Positions 20,690 to 30,416 of a stretch of DNA of 64,000 bases are shown in pieces. The notes beneath the pieces were generated by a model that had not been told where the DNA came from, ran no database searches, and worked only from the letters and a program-made list of their open reading frames with translations. The position numbers were made by a program, and so were the translations under genes. Positions within the stretch are counted from its first letter, which is position 1; every line of letters begins with the position of its first letter. Source of the DNA: Luidia sarsii (lineage: Eukaryota > Echinodermata > Asteroidea > Paxillosida > Luidiidae); NCBI GenBank assembly GCA_949987565.1, contig OX465110.1, forward strand, positions 6,232,309 through 6,296,308, in the 5' to 3' direction.

Positions 20690-20767
20690 GTATAGGTGGG
20701 GGGGCTGGTTAGGTGGGGGGGGGGTGGGTAGGTGGGGGAGGTGGGTAGGTGGGGGAGGTGGTGGGAG
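20690..20767 (+). repeat. G-rich (GGTGGGTAGGTGGGGG)n tract
   Basis: More than ten runs of three or more G within 78 bases, a strong G-quadruplex candidate, in intron 1 of the ML-domain gene (C-rich in the transcript). Confidence 0.8.
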
Positions 20768-21114
20768 TCTCGACGACTCCGAATGTGCACCCGATTACAG
20801 GGCCATTGCAAGGCGGGGTCGAGGTTCAACTGGCGAGGGCACATTAGTTGACCCCTGGCCGGTGCGTGCGCTAATAATAGACGCGGGCATCGCACAATGC
20901 AGCGGTCGAGGCGGCATCACGCTCCCTGGCACCAATGCCGTAATTAATCACCGGGATTCGATATTTCACCAGGCTCGATTCGATTCGATTCGAATCGATT
21001 TCACCAGTCATAGGTCCCTGAGCCGAACAATTATGTACCAGGGCACGCAATGTGACATACCACACAGTACCCAACTACCCATAGTGACATTGCACTTTGC
21101 TTGGTATCCAATTG

Positions 21115-21347
21115 CTCTTTTCCAAAACCCGGCTTATAGGCTCAGGCTCCGGATTTGTCTTTCCGTTCTAGCCCGTCCATTTTTGAAGTACATAGCATGA
21201 AAACGGGACGCCTTTGGGCTTCGTTTTCTGAATGATACAGGCTGCATTTTGAAAAGGAATCCAATTTGAAAGAACTCCAACCTGTGATTTCAGCTTTTGG
21301 ATAACAGAGACGAAGCCGGAGCCCAAGCCGGGTATTGGAAAAAAGGG
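21115..21347. mobile_element. CCGGCTTAGGCT-ended MITE (copy 2)
   Basis: It starts TTTTCCAAAACCCGGCTTAT and ends AAGCCGGGTATTGGAAAAAA, with TTTTGGATAACAGAGACGAA inside as in the other copies. It lies in intron 1 of the ML-domain gene. Confidence 0.8.
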
Positions 21348-21801
21348 CCTATTGGTCTGCGATTTGGAGTTAATCTTGCGATTCAGATTCATGTAGGATT
21401 TTTTTTTTACCCTGTTTGGAATTTTGATTATTAGGCTATTGTCGTATTTCTTAGAAGCAGTTTTTTTCTCGGGAGTGGCAAAAGCTTGTCATCCGTGTGT
21501 GGTTTAAGACGGTGTACGTCAGGAATTAAAGGGACTTGCAAAGAGTCAAATTTCCGGACATTCCAAATAATTATGAGATATAACTTACCCATCTGGAAGT
21601 TTGTAATGGTATCAGACATTCCGTGCAATTTTAGCGCTCGAAAAACTGCCGTTTTCGAGAAAATAGATGTTGTGGGCTTATACGAGCAGCTCAGCTCTGT
21701 GTGAAGATCGACCTCCACTAGTGCATGTCACTCGCAGCTTTTGTGTGTGGGTAGAGAGACACGAGCTCACCGAGGCAGCTAGCTGAGGATTCTATACTCA
21801 C

Positions 21802-22417
21802 CGCAGTAGCCCCAGATGGTACCCACGTCCACCAGCCCGTTGTCACGCACCCACTTCTCCCAGTCGATCTTGGGAATGGAGCGGTGAGCGGACGAACCCG
21901 GGCCCGCTGCCCCGTCCTCGACCGTCGCCGCTGCTCCGTCGCCAGTGTCGCCGTCTCCGCCGGCCGGTCGGTCCTGCTTCGCCATCAGCGGCGCGCCCCT
22001 TCCGTTGTCCTGGTCGCCGGGGTCGGCGGCAGCGACGTCCGTGTCTCTGCCGAGCGGCGGGGTGTCCGGCTTGCTCGTGCCGTTGCCGGTGCCGGCCCGG
22101 CCCGGCGGGGGCGACCGCGCGGCGGCCGCTGCTTCACCGCTGCCGTCGGGGAGCTCGGCGCCCCGGTCCCGCGGCCTCTTGTCCTTGCCACCGCCGCCGA
22201 CTGCCTCTGCCCCGGCGCCGCCGCGGCCCCCCGGGGAGAGGGCCGCGTCGTCGCTGAACTTGGGCGGGCCCAGCCTCTCGGCGGCCCCGTGCAGGTGAGC
22301 GTTGGCCTCCAGGGTCTCGCCGGCCGGCGGGTGGTTGAAGAAGACCATGTACAGGCCAAAGACCAGCGCCAACGTGAACATACCGCTGATGAAGCCACGT
22401 TTGAATGTCATTTTCAT
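21802..22417 (-). CDS. Membrane-anchored ML (MD-2-related lipid-recognition) domain protein, exon 1
   Basis: First coding exon of a five-exon gene (others at 20234-20329, 17404-17565, 16012-16061, 15632-15712; all phases agree) giving 334 residues. ML domains bind lipids in a small beta-sandwich (MD-2, NPC2, GM2 activator). Residues 1-8 are basic (MKMTFKRG), residues 9-28 form one hydrophobic span (FISGMFTLALVFGLYMVFF), with no obvious signal-peptidase site. This suggests a type II signal-anchor. Residues about 35-180 are a Gly/Ala/Pro/Asp-rich stalk with one sequon (NGT). Residues 184-205 (IPKIDWEKWV...IWGYC) begin the ML domain. The donor is TACTGCG/GTGAGT. ATG at 22411 is an alternative start. 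Cysteines at 205, in DICT, in NCP and in VLCA fit ML disulphides. Known animal ML proteins are secreted, so the anchor plus stalk is unusual. Confidence 0.83.
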
Positions 22418-22532
22418 GCTTGGGGAGACGGAGTCGGAGGAGGGAAAGGGGGCAGGGACGGGAGGAGGTCGAGGAGAGAGGATGGGTCGAGGCCCCGTGG
22501 TATAGTTGACGTTGGCGATGCCTAAAGTTCAA

Positions 22533-22606
22533 AGGTCGCGGAGCCCTACGTCATTGGCTGTGTCTACGTGAAAAGCCCTACGTCATTGGCTGTGTCTACG
22601 TGAAAA
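22533..22606 (+). repeat. Two tandem copies of CCCTACGTCATTGGCTGTGT-type unit
   Basis: AGCCCTACGTCATTGGCTGT followed by GTCTACGTGAAAA is repeated twice back to back, upstream of the ML-domain gene start. Each unit has CGTCA (CRE-half) and ATTGG (CCAAT box on minus), so it may be a promoter element of the minus-strand gene. Confidence 0.6.
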
Positions 22607-22783
22607 AAACAGACAGCGAATCAAAATGAGCATTGCAAAATAGCTATAGGTCCTGATCGAGTCAATCAGATTCCATAATATTACTGGCATCCTGGTTGCA
22701 ACGCATAACAATGTGATGCCACAATGCATTTAGGTACATTTTTCTCGGTTTGATAAAAATCGTATCGAGGTTTTACTGAAATC

Positions 22784-22858
22784 CGGGCCTGACGTGTCGA
22801 TCCTAGCAGGACCTCCCTCCAACGCACTCATCTATTGCTTTTGAGAAAGATCCCTGTA
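22784..22858 (+). repeat. Hairpin repeat family A, diverged copy
   Basis: GGGCCTGACGTGTCGATCCT then AGCAGGACCTCCCTCC, and later TTTTGAGAAAGATCCCTG. Both arms are recognisable but mutated. Confidence 0.7.
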
Positions 22859-23576
22859 TCACTGGAAGTACCAAACCCTCAGCCTGTCTAACCTCCCTTG
22901 ATTTGTATGCTGCCTCGAGGTCTTGTTCCAAGAAGCCTCTGTGCATTTTGCCAGTTAGCGACCGAATTGTGTTTTCTGTGGGTCTTAATTTGGAATTTTT
23001 TTTCTCCTGAAGTTCAGAGAGACATTGTAGTGATAATCATGCGCTATCTTATGAGAAGGGTTCGATGGAAAGTTCCCTGCATGCCTGCATGCATCAAATT
23101 CAAAGCACCCCGTGAAAATTAAATTACTCCTGCTACCATGCATGCCTTTGTATCCGCACGTACTACCACAAGGAATCCGTCACGTCTGGAGTTCAGTTCA
23201 CTCTGGACCCGATCCAAGTGTCAAGTACGGTGGCCCGCTGGTGCTACGCACCGGGCCTCGATCCATATATCCGAGCGCCACAATTTTAGTTTGAAACAAT
23301 TAGAACCGTCTTTTCAGCCCACCACACAAAACTTATGGAGCATAGCAAAAATTTCAGCCAAAAAAAAAATTAAATATAAAACACCGGTCATTCATAAACA
23401 AAATAAACAGATCAGACAAGTTAGTTGCATATAAATAATATTTTAATGTAACATGGGATATATTTACGTAGTATGGATATAGGCCTACCGTACCTGTCTA
23501 GCTCCTTGTCAATGTTTACAAACTGAGCCCCCAAGACATCAATGCTCAAAGGGATGTGACTGTTTTATATACTCAC

Positions 23577-23900
23577 GGGCAGCGACAGCAGTGCGGTCTC
23601 GGAGTATCTGGAAGCGCCCAGGCTAGCTCCGTACCGCCGGCGCCAGCTCAGCGTACACACTCAGCCACGCGATGGGTGATGACCGTGCCGAGAGCTAACG
23701 CGACGTGTTTCCCCCAAAAGAAGACGAGACAAAGGGGGTCACCATTACTGGGTCCAGTCGGGTCAGTCACAAGGCCGCTAGTCGGCTCTCGACACCTCTC
23801 CACTCCGACTCCGAACCCGGCTGGCCACGGTATACGGTCCCGACTAGACTCACCGCTGTGACTGACAAGAAAGACCGCTATCTCTGGCCTCACTCACTGA
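23577..23900 (-). other. Possible 5' UTR exon / promoter-proximal region of ML-domain gene
   Basis: A GC-rich, CpG-rich stretch with a clean minus-strand donor (GCTGCCC/GTGAGTATA at 23577/23576), placed 1.2 kb upstream of the ATG exon, which itself has acceptor-like AG sites after pyrimidine runs at about 22423-22530. It reads no conserved protein. It is inferred as noncoding exon 1; the transcription start is not defined. Confidence 0.3.
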
Positions 23901-24668
23901 TAAGAACGCCGCAGGTAAAAAAAACAACAACCAAAAAACAGCTGATCGCATCACACTATATACAGCCCGTTGCTCGGTGCAAGTCCAAACTCCACGCGAG
24001 GATTCCGACCAAACATTTCGCAACTGTCAATAATCTATAGCCCCCGAAAAAAAAATGCACGTGGTACACTGACGGTCTGGGGTAAGACAATGGCTCTGAA
24101 ATCCGTCCCCATTGGACAGAGCGTTGGAGTTTCCCCTCTTCTAAGATTAGCGTTATGTGTGAGCGTGCGGAAAGCGTCACGCGCTATTTTGGTTTGCACG
24201 TACACAACTGTACATGTACAGTATACACACTGTAACTAGTATGTATACAGTTCCGTTGTTTTGCTGCTAGTGCTGACACAAACATATTATGATGCAAACA
24301 CGTTGAGCGTATGCAATACGTACGCGATCACACTCTCCTGCGGCTCGGCCCCAGTAGGCCTACAGTGCGATCATTGTATGTAAATTTCCTGTGTGCGCGC
24401 GGTACATACAGCGGGCCAAGGGTGATCGAGACGGGGGGGGGGGTGTTCCACGAAACGATCTGCCCAGTTTATAGAGCGCGTGCCAACTGTATCCATCGGT
24501 ATATTATAATAGGAGCCAATATAATATACGAACATGAGATATGCACGTGATTTTTCACGTCCTTGCAAGCTCAGAAGTAGCAGACGTGTTTACCCTATAA
24601 TGTCTCAGGGAGCGGGATGGGAGACACTTATATCTGACTGCTGACAGCCCTTCGATCGTTGGTTGTAC

Positions 24669-24698
24669 CATGGAGGAATAAGTAGAGATTCCTCCATG
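24669..24698. mobile_element. 30-bp palindromic insertion with 7-bp target duplication, copy 1
   Basis: CATGGAGGA and TCCTCCATG (perfect 9-bp inverted ends) enclose 12 bases (ATAAGTAGAGAT). The insertion is flanked directly by GTTGTAC on both sides (24662-24668, 24699-24705). Copies 2 and 3 are at 35886-35915 and 43749-43777. Confidence 0.8.
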
Positions 24699-25334
24699 GT
24701 TGTACCGTGAAGCCTCGAAGGAAGGAAAACAGATGGTTGTATTGTATACGACATAACCTGTGTTTTAAGTAAATAATTTCATTTCGCAATGACTCTTTTC
24801 TATCATGGTTGCGGAATGGTTATTTTGATTGGGTATCACCATATTCGACCGAATGTGCTCAGTATGTTTCTCGTGTTTTTTTACAGCGACTTTGGTCACG
24901 ATGCAGAGGCAATTAACAGTTCTATAGCAACTGAAATGTCGCTGCCAGCAACGATCGAGACATCGCGTGACTATAATTTGATCACCTTTCTCCTTATACC
25001 ATCCTTAAAGGCATGCAGTAGTTCCAGTCCGCTGGACCCGAAATTCTCCGAGTCTGCTAATAAGTTTCCCTGCCTTTGTTTGTTTGGAAATCAAGTCGGA
25101 ATAAACATATTGGACCAACTTTCTTTGATGATATACGTCCAGACGCTTCAGCCAGGTTCGCAAGTACTATCATTACTGCAGGCCTACTCAAAGTGATGAC
25201 CCGGAAAGCAGCACGTACCATGCATGCAGTGCGGTTCAGTTCAGTTCAAAAAGCGCGGTCCAGTCAAGTTTACTGTTTTACCCTGGTAAAGGCCATAGGC
25301 CTATATAGTATTGGGAAGGCCACCATCTAACTCT

Positions 25335-25405
25335 AAGGACTGCATAGCTCAGACGGTATATAAGAAGAGTGCTAGTACGCAAGGGTTCAAGTCCCGGTCC
25401 AGTCA
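25335..25405 (+). repeat. tRNA-like SINE head, internally deleted
   Basis: GGACTGCATAGCTCAGACGG (box A) and GGGTTCAAGTCCC (good box B), ending CGGTCCAGTC as in the 5851-5923 copy. The anticodon arm is shortened, so it is not a working tRNA. Confidence 0.55.
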
Positions 25406-26144
25406 ATGAACTTGTTCACGCTAATTATCATAGATGGATATTTTCGCTTGTTTTTCCTTTGATTGATAAAAGAGAAACTGTGGAAGTGGTCGGGACTTTT
25501 GGTGTGATTTAGCACTCAGTGTGCTTTCGTAACACGAAGGACTATGTACTTCCTATTATTAATATATAATTGTTTCACTTTCATCCCATACACGTGCAGT
25601 CTGCACGCAGCGCGGCCGGCTATTATAGCCGTGATCAAGTCCTTGGCCTAGAAATCTAGCCTTCAGAAATACTGTAGGCCTATCTTGCTTTGCGCAATAT
25701 CGTTGCGAGTGAAATGCAGCCCCATTTACCCCCTGACAAAGGTCAGCATATGCCATATAGCTTACCGTAGGCCTATTATAGTCATTCGAGTCAGTATGGC
25801 AGTCTTCAACATACGTACATGTATGCGTGTATTTGTAATGCTGCACACTGCTAACTTTGTGAAGCCCATGAACGAAGTTCACGTCCAAACCAAACAGCGC
25901 CCTCTTTTAACAGAAATAGAATGTGAGGCCGTTTGCCTGATAAATTGATACAGGGTATTGGCCCAAGAAACTGTGGCCGGCAAACGCGTGTTTTAAGACG
26001 CCTGTGATATTATATAACGAGTTAGATAAATGATATGACCGAAGCCTAAAAAATTAAGCCCGAGCCTATAGCCTTCATTTCGAAAACGGCCTGAACTGAA
26101 GTGTTATAATTTTTCAGACTCCATACAGGCAAATGTCTATCTAG

Positions 26145-26620
26145 GAAAGTGAATGTGGTTGAAATGGGAGCATTCTTAAAGCCCCTACACAACATTGGTC
26201 GAGGTCAAAGAATAACATCGATACGTTGTCTGATCCAACATATGCATGAAATAGCACACCTGTGAAAATTTCATCTCAATCCGCCTATACCGAGTCTCGA
26301 GAAAATCGTGAAAACCGCTTCACTTGTTTCGCGAAAAAATGCAGCATTCAACGCCGTACTGTTCCGAAAAATAGTTTAAATCTCGATCGGTGAGACGTAA
26401 ACTATTTTTTTTACTCATTTCTCCCAAAATACAACATTTTAGGCAGAAATATTTTCAGTGAGAGGTTAATTCTACGATAACTTCAAACTGCATAAGTTTC
26501 ATGTAAATCTGCAGTACGTGAACATTTCTGTTTTTCGATCTTACCAATTGTTTCTCACTCGGTTGTATAATGATCGAGTGTACGAGAACAAAGCAATGTC
26601 TCCACAAGGATACAAAAAAG
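26145..26620. repeat. Repeat interrupted by a MITE (filled site)
   Basis: Its two halves (GAATGTGGTTGAAATGGGAG before 26176; CTCGGTTGTATAATG and AATGTCTCCACAAGGATAC after 26549) match one continuous sequence in reverse orientation at about 52375-52470. Confidence 0.75.
26176..26549 (+). mobile_element. TTAA-target MITE, copy 3 (right end lost)
   Basis: It starts TTAAAGCCCCTACACAACAT and follows copy 2 closely, but stops at CTTACCAATTG. The last about 18 bases of the right end and the second TTAA are missing. Confidence 0.85.
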
Positions 26621-26835
26621 GGTATGTACAGTATGTACACGATGTGGCCGCGCACTATAAAAAGTACAAAACCAATCGCACGTACAGCGTTGTTCTCGGC
26701 TGACTTTCGGGCAGACAAGAGAGTCTTCCCAGTCATCATAATTGCAGACGGCTGGTAGCATATGGCGGGCATGCCGTCCTCCGCTGCTGGATTGCGTTCG
26801 GACACGGCAGGTATCAACACACACAAACCTGTCCA

Positions 26836-26955
26836 AAGTTAGAGGGCCTGACGTTTCGATACTAGCAGGACCTTTCTCAAAGGCAAAGGCCCCTCTAACT
26901 TTTGAGCTTTTTGTACTGCAGGTCATTTTAGTCAGTGAGCAGTTTGCAACAGTCT
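26836..26955. repeat. Hairpin repeat family A
   Basis: GGGCCTGACGTTTCGATACT then AGCAGGACCTTTCTCAAAGG, followed by a tail GTCATTTTAGTCAGTGAGCA and GTTTGCAACA. The arm is mirrored over only part of its length. Confidence 0.8.
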
Positions 26956-27803
26956 TTTAGTATTTAGTTCGACACACAAAATGATCAATAATTTTCTCTC
27001 CCAGCTCGCACCAAAGAGCTGACACACCAGCAACAAGTCGCCGAGGCAGTATAGTACGGCACGTCCGGTCTGGTCCCGACTCCGACCGCAGATCGATGGA
27101 CGCAACGAGCGCGTATTAGCCCCACAATTTTCACACAGGAAAGTGAGGGGAAAAAATCCCCCTTCACCTCTCCCATTCCAGAGCGAGGAAATGCTTCTCC
27201 GAATAGTGGATCAGAGATAGTGGCATGAGAGAGCAGCACGTATATGGGATTTTTGGGGCTGTTAGTGTTACAGCATGGGTTAGAGGGAGACTCGCCATAC
27301 CGTCACAACACTATTGTATTGGGAGTGCGCGGGTATTATACACTACAGAGTTTCTCCGTAGCAAGGTCGCAATGGCCCCTCCCCGAAGGGCGCTAATTTG
27401 CATCTGAAAAGGGTGCACACTACACTCCCGTAGCCCTCCTGACCCTGTCGGTATTTCGGTAGGTACACACGTACCGTGTATGCGCCCCCCTGCTTTCGGG
27501 TTGCAGTGTGGGAATGTACCAGCACTGTGGAGTACAAACCCTATTATCTCGCAGCGGTGTTCATGTATACACGTACACTACATAAAGCACAACGTTGCGT
27601 ATTTCGCCTCGAGATCAAACCCCTCAGAAAATTTACTTGGCGGTACTGTACGTGAGACACTTTTCGCACATTTTTGTGCCCGTGTGTTCGATCTCAACAT
27701 AGTCTTAAATAATTGGAGAGTACAGGCGACTGTGTGCAGCCGTGGGTTATACAGACTGATGTAAGTCGGCTCTAAGTCGCTCGTGGCATTCGGTTGGAGA
27801 GCG

Positions 27804-30416
27804 ATGGGCTTCCTGAATTTAGTGTTGTTGCTGCTGCTGCTTGTCGTTGGGGGAACGCGGTGTCAGACAGCCACAGACGGTAGCGTGGACGGGTCGAGCC
27901 AGGCGGCCACGATCGGTGATGCGGGACGACCGGGCGGCTCTTCGCCAACCGCGGCCCCCGCCGCCTGCCCCGGCACGTCCCTGTCCGCCTCGGCCGAGAG
28001 CGCCTCGGACTTTCGCCGGCTGGTCGCCGACGGCGCCGTCTTCGTCCACCTGCGGCTGGCGTTTATCAGCGGCGACCAGCAGGGCTCGGACTACCTGGGG
28101 GACGCCGGCAACGTGATCAACCCGCTCCGCTGGGTCTGGGCCAAGGGCGGCCGGGGCAGGCTGCTCCTCTCCTCCCCCTTCGATTTCAACCAGCTCTCGC
28201 TGACCTTGCTGGGCGTGGGCGTGCGCACCATGGACCTTCAGATCCAAGGCTGCTTCGAGCCGGGGCTCGGGGACCGGGACAGGCTGGAGGCGATCGCGGG
28301 GCTCGTCCGCGGCCTCGCCAAGGCGGCGGCGGAGGAGGAGGAGGAGGAGGAGGAGGAGGAGAGGGAGGGAGAGGAGGTGACGACGGCGACCAAGGAGGAG
28401 GAAGAGGAGACCTTGGTGTGCCTCGAGAGGCAGCGAGGCAAGAAGGGCATCCCCGTGAGCCTCTTGACGGTCGCCTTCTACTGCCCCGCCGCCTCCTACG
28501 GCATGATGCAGTCCAGCTCGGCCTACGAGTGCTGGCTGCCGGCCGAGTCGTCGTCGTCAGACACGGAGACCCTGGCGCCGACCGAATGGCTGGGCTGGAT
28601 CTCGCTGGGCGGCGCGCTACTGGCTCTCTACGCCCCTCTGGCCATGTCCTTCTTCGTCCGGAAGAGCCCGCCCTTCCTGGATGCCGCCGGGAGGGAGCGG
28701 ATCAGCCTGGTCTCCGACCTGCCTCTCGGCCTCAAGTACGCCCTCTGCTTCTGGCGCAACGGCGAGAGCGCCTGCGTGACCGCCGCCAGGTGGACGGCGA
28801 TGATCCTGGCCTTCGTCGGGCTCCAGTACGTGCCCGTGCTCGTCTCGTTCGCCGCCGACCCCGAGGGGTTCGCCGTCCGCCTGGGCGCGTTCTACCGCCT
28901 CGGCCCCGTCAACTGGGCGGTGACCGCGTTGTTCCACTTCCTGGTCGACGTCGTCTTCATCGCGGCCGCCGTCGTGCTGTTGGAGAGGTTCCTCCGGCAG
29001 CCGGGCCGGGACTTTATGGAGCCCTTGCTCAGGGAGAGGGAGCGGAGCCCCTCCTCGGCCCCGGCGAGCGGCGGAGACCCGGAGGGTCCTGAGGGAGAAG
29101 CCCTCACCGAGGACATCGGCGGCGGTGATGGTGGTGGTGAGGGTGAGGGTGGTAGTAGCAGTGGTGTTGTTACCGCGGTTGGCGGTGGCCACATTGTGGA
29201 TCTTCCGAACGAGCGTGACCCGGCTCCCTCATCGGCCTCGCAGGCGGAGGCGGAGGAGACCGACGAAGCCTACAAGCTCATCGTGCTAGCGGAGGCGCCC
29301 AAAGAGCTGTGGGCGCCCGCCACGCCCCTGGTCAGCTCGCAGGCCTTCTTCTTCTACATGGGCTGGCGGGCCAAGATGGCGCTGAGCTCACTGGCCTGGT
29401 ACACCGTACTGGGCGGCTGGCTGTGGGGGAAGCTGTCCCGAAAGATCCTCTCGCCCGTGGACGACCCGTTCCGCCTGAGGACCGCCCTGTGCGCGTTCCT
29501 CTTCGCCTGCCTCTACCCGATCTACCTCCCGCTCGCCCTCTTCTTCTTCGCCTTCAACTGCCTTCCCCTGCTCTACTGCCTCACCCGCTGTCTCCAGACC
29601 GTCCTGCTCCGGGAAGTCGGCTGGTCGGAGCTCGGCTTCGCCTTGCTGATCACGTTCGCCGCCGTGGCCTGGTTCTTCAAGTTCGTGGCCACCTTTGTCT
29701 ACGTGGCCGAGCTGGCGGGCTACTGCTTCATGGGCTTCGTGGTCAACGCCCAGGCCGCCGACCCGGGCGTGGTGGCCGCTGTCGCCCTGGCGGGCTGGGT
29801 GATCCGGGCCGTCACCCGCTTCCACGACGGCTACTGCACGCTGTTCAAGGAGATGGTGAACATGGCCGAGGACGTGGACAAGGAGAGAAGGGAGACCGGC
29901 GGCGGTGGCGGCAACGCCGGCAGTACCAGAGACAGCTCGAGGACGCCTGTTGTGCGAGAGAGCGCCATCGAGCTGACGCCGCTCGTGACCAGCTTGGAGC
30001 ACCGCGACCACCGGGGAGCTCACCCTCAGCCCTCGGCCGCCGCCGGCGGCGGCTCGCCCTGGTCGGCCCTGGTGACCACGGACGAGGCCGGCACCCCGTC
30101 GCTGGAGCTGCGGCTCTTCTGGGCCATGATGGGGAGGCACCGGCCCGTCCGCGAGGAGCTGGCGGCCACGGTGATGGAGCTCCTGGTGATCGCCGGGGCC
30201 ATCGGCTTCGGCGTCTCCGTCCTGGCCCTGGCCGACTCGCTCAGCGATCTGCCCGACACGGTCATGCTCTTCGGCTCGGTCGTGGTGGCCGGGGTGGCGC
30301 CAATGCTGCTGCTGGTCCTGCGCTCGCCCGCCTCCAGGGAGTGCTACGCCGAGGCCACCAAGAGGAAGATCAAGAAGGACCTCAAGACTTACGCGGAGAA
30401 GGGGGAGCTGCCTTAA
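27804..30416 (+). CDS. Intronless multi-pass membrane protein, unknown family (870 aa)
   Basis: A single long GC-rich open frame. ATG at 27804 is preferred because it starts a clean signal peptide (MGFLNLVLLLLLLVVGGTRC, cut near C/Q); an upstream in-frame GTG is not needed. Residues 20-255 are extracytoplasmic, with about six cysteines (AACPG, QGCFE, LVCLE, FYCPA, YECWL) and a polyglutamate run near 175-195. Hydrophobic spans start at about residues 260, 326, 368, 513, 558-590 (two), 609, 654, 788 and 818, nine or ten in all. Large low-complexity loops lie at about 400-500 and 690-770. The C-terminus is basic (RKIKKDLKTYAEKGELP). I do not recognise the family. It could be a receptor, channel or transporter, and lack of introns hints at retrocopy ancestry or an expanded single-exon family. 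The TAA stop coincides with a TTAA MITE junction. Confidence 0.8.
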   Translation: MGFLNLVLLLLLLVVGGTRCQTATDGSVDGSSQAATIGDAGRPGGSSPTAAPAACPGTSLSASAESASDFRRLVADGAVFVHLRLAFISGDQQGSDYLGDAGNVINPLRWVWAKGGRGRLLLSSPFDFNQLSLTLLGVGVRTMDLQIQGCFEPGLGDRDRLEAIAGLVRGLAKAAAEEEEEEEEEEREGEEVTTATKEEEEETLVCLERQRGKKGIPVSLLTVAFYCPAASYGMMQSSSAYECWLPAESSSSDTETLAPTEWLGWISLGGALLALYAPLAMSFFVRKSPPFLDAAGRERISLVSDLPLGLKYALCFWRNGESACVTAARWTAMILAFVGLQYVPVLVSFAADPEGFAVRLGAFYRLGPVNWAVTALFHFLVDVVFIAAAVVLLERFLRQPGRDFMEPLLRERERSPSSAPASGGDPEGPEGEALTEDIGGGDGGGEGEGGSSSGVVTAVGGGHIVDLPNERDPAPSSASQAEAEETDEAYKLIVLAEAPKELWAPATPLVSSQAFFFYMGWRAKMALSSLAWYTVLGGWLWGKLSRKILSPVDDPFRLRTALCAFLFACLYPIYLPLALFFFAFNCLPLLYCLTRCLQTVLLREVGWSELGFALLITFAAVAWFFKFVATFVYVAELAGYCFMGFVVNAQAADPGVVAAVALAGWVIRAVTRFHDGYCTLFKEMVNMAEDVDKERRETGGGGGNAGSTRDSSRTPVVRESAIELTPLVTSLEHRDHRGAHPQPSAAAGGGSPWSALVTTDEAGTPSLELRLFWAMMGRHRPVREELAATVMELLVIAGAIGFGVSVLALADSLSDLPDTVMLFGSVVVAGVAPMLLLVLRSPASRECYAEATKRKIKKDLKTYAEKGELP

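Noticed and set aside
22134..22532. Alternative minus-strand and plus-strand ORFs across ML exon 1
   Set aside because: GC-rich shadow frames; only the frame with the hydrophobic anchor joins the ML exons in phase.
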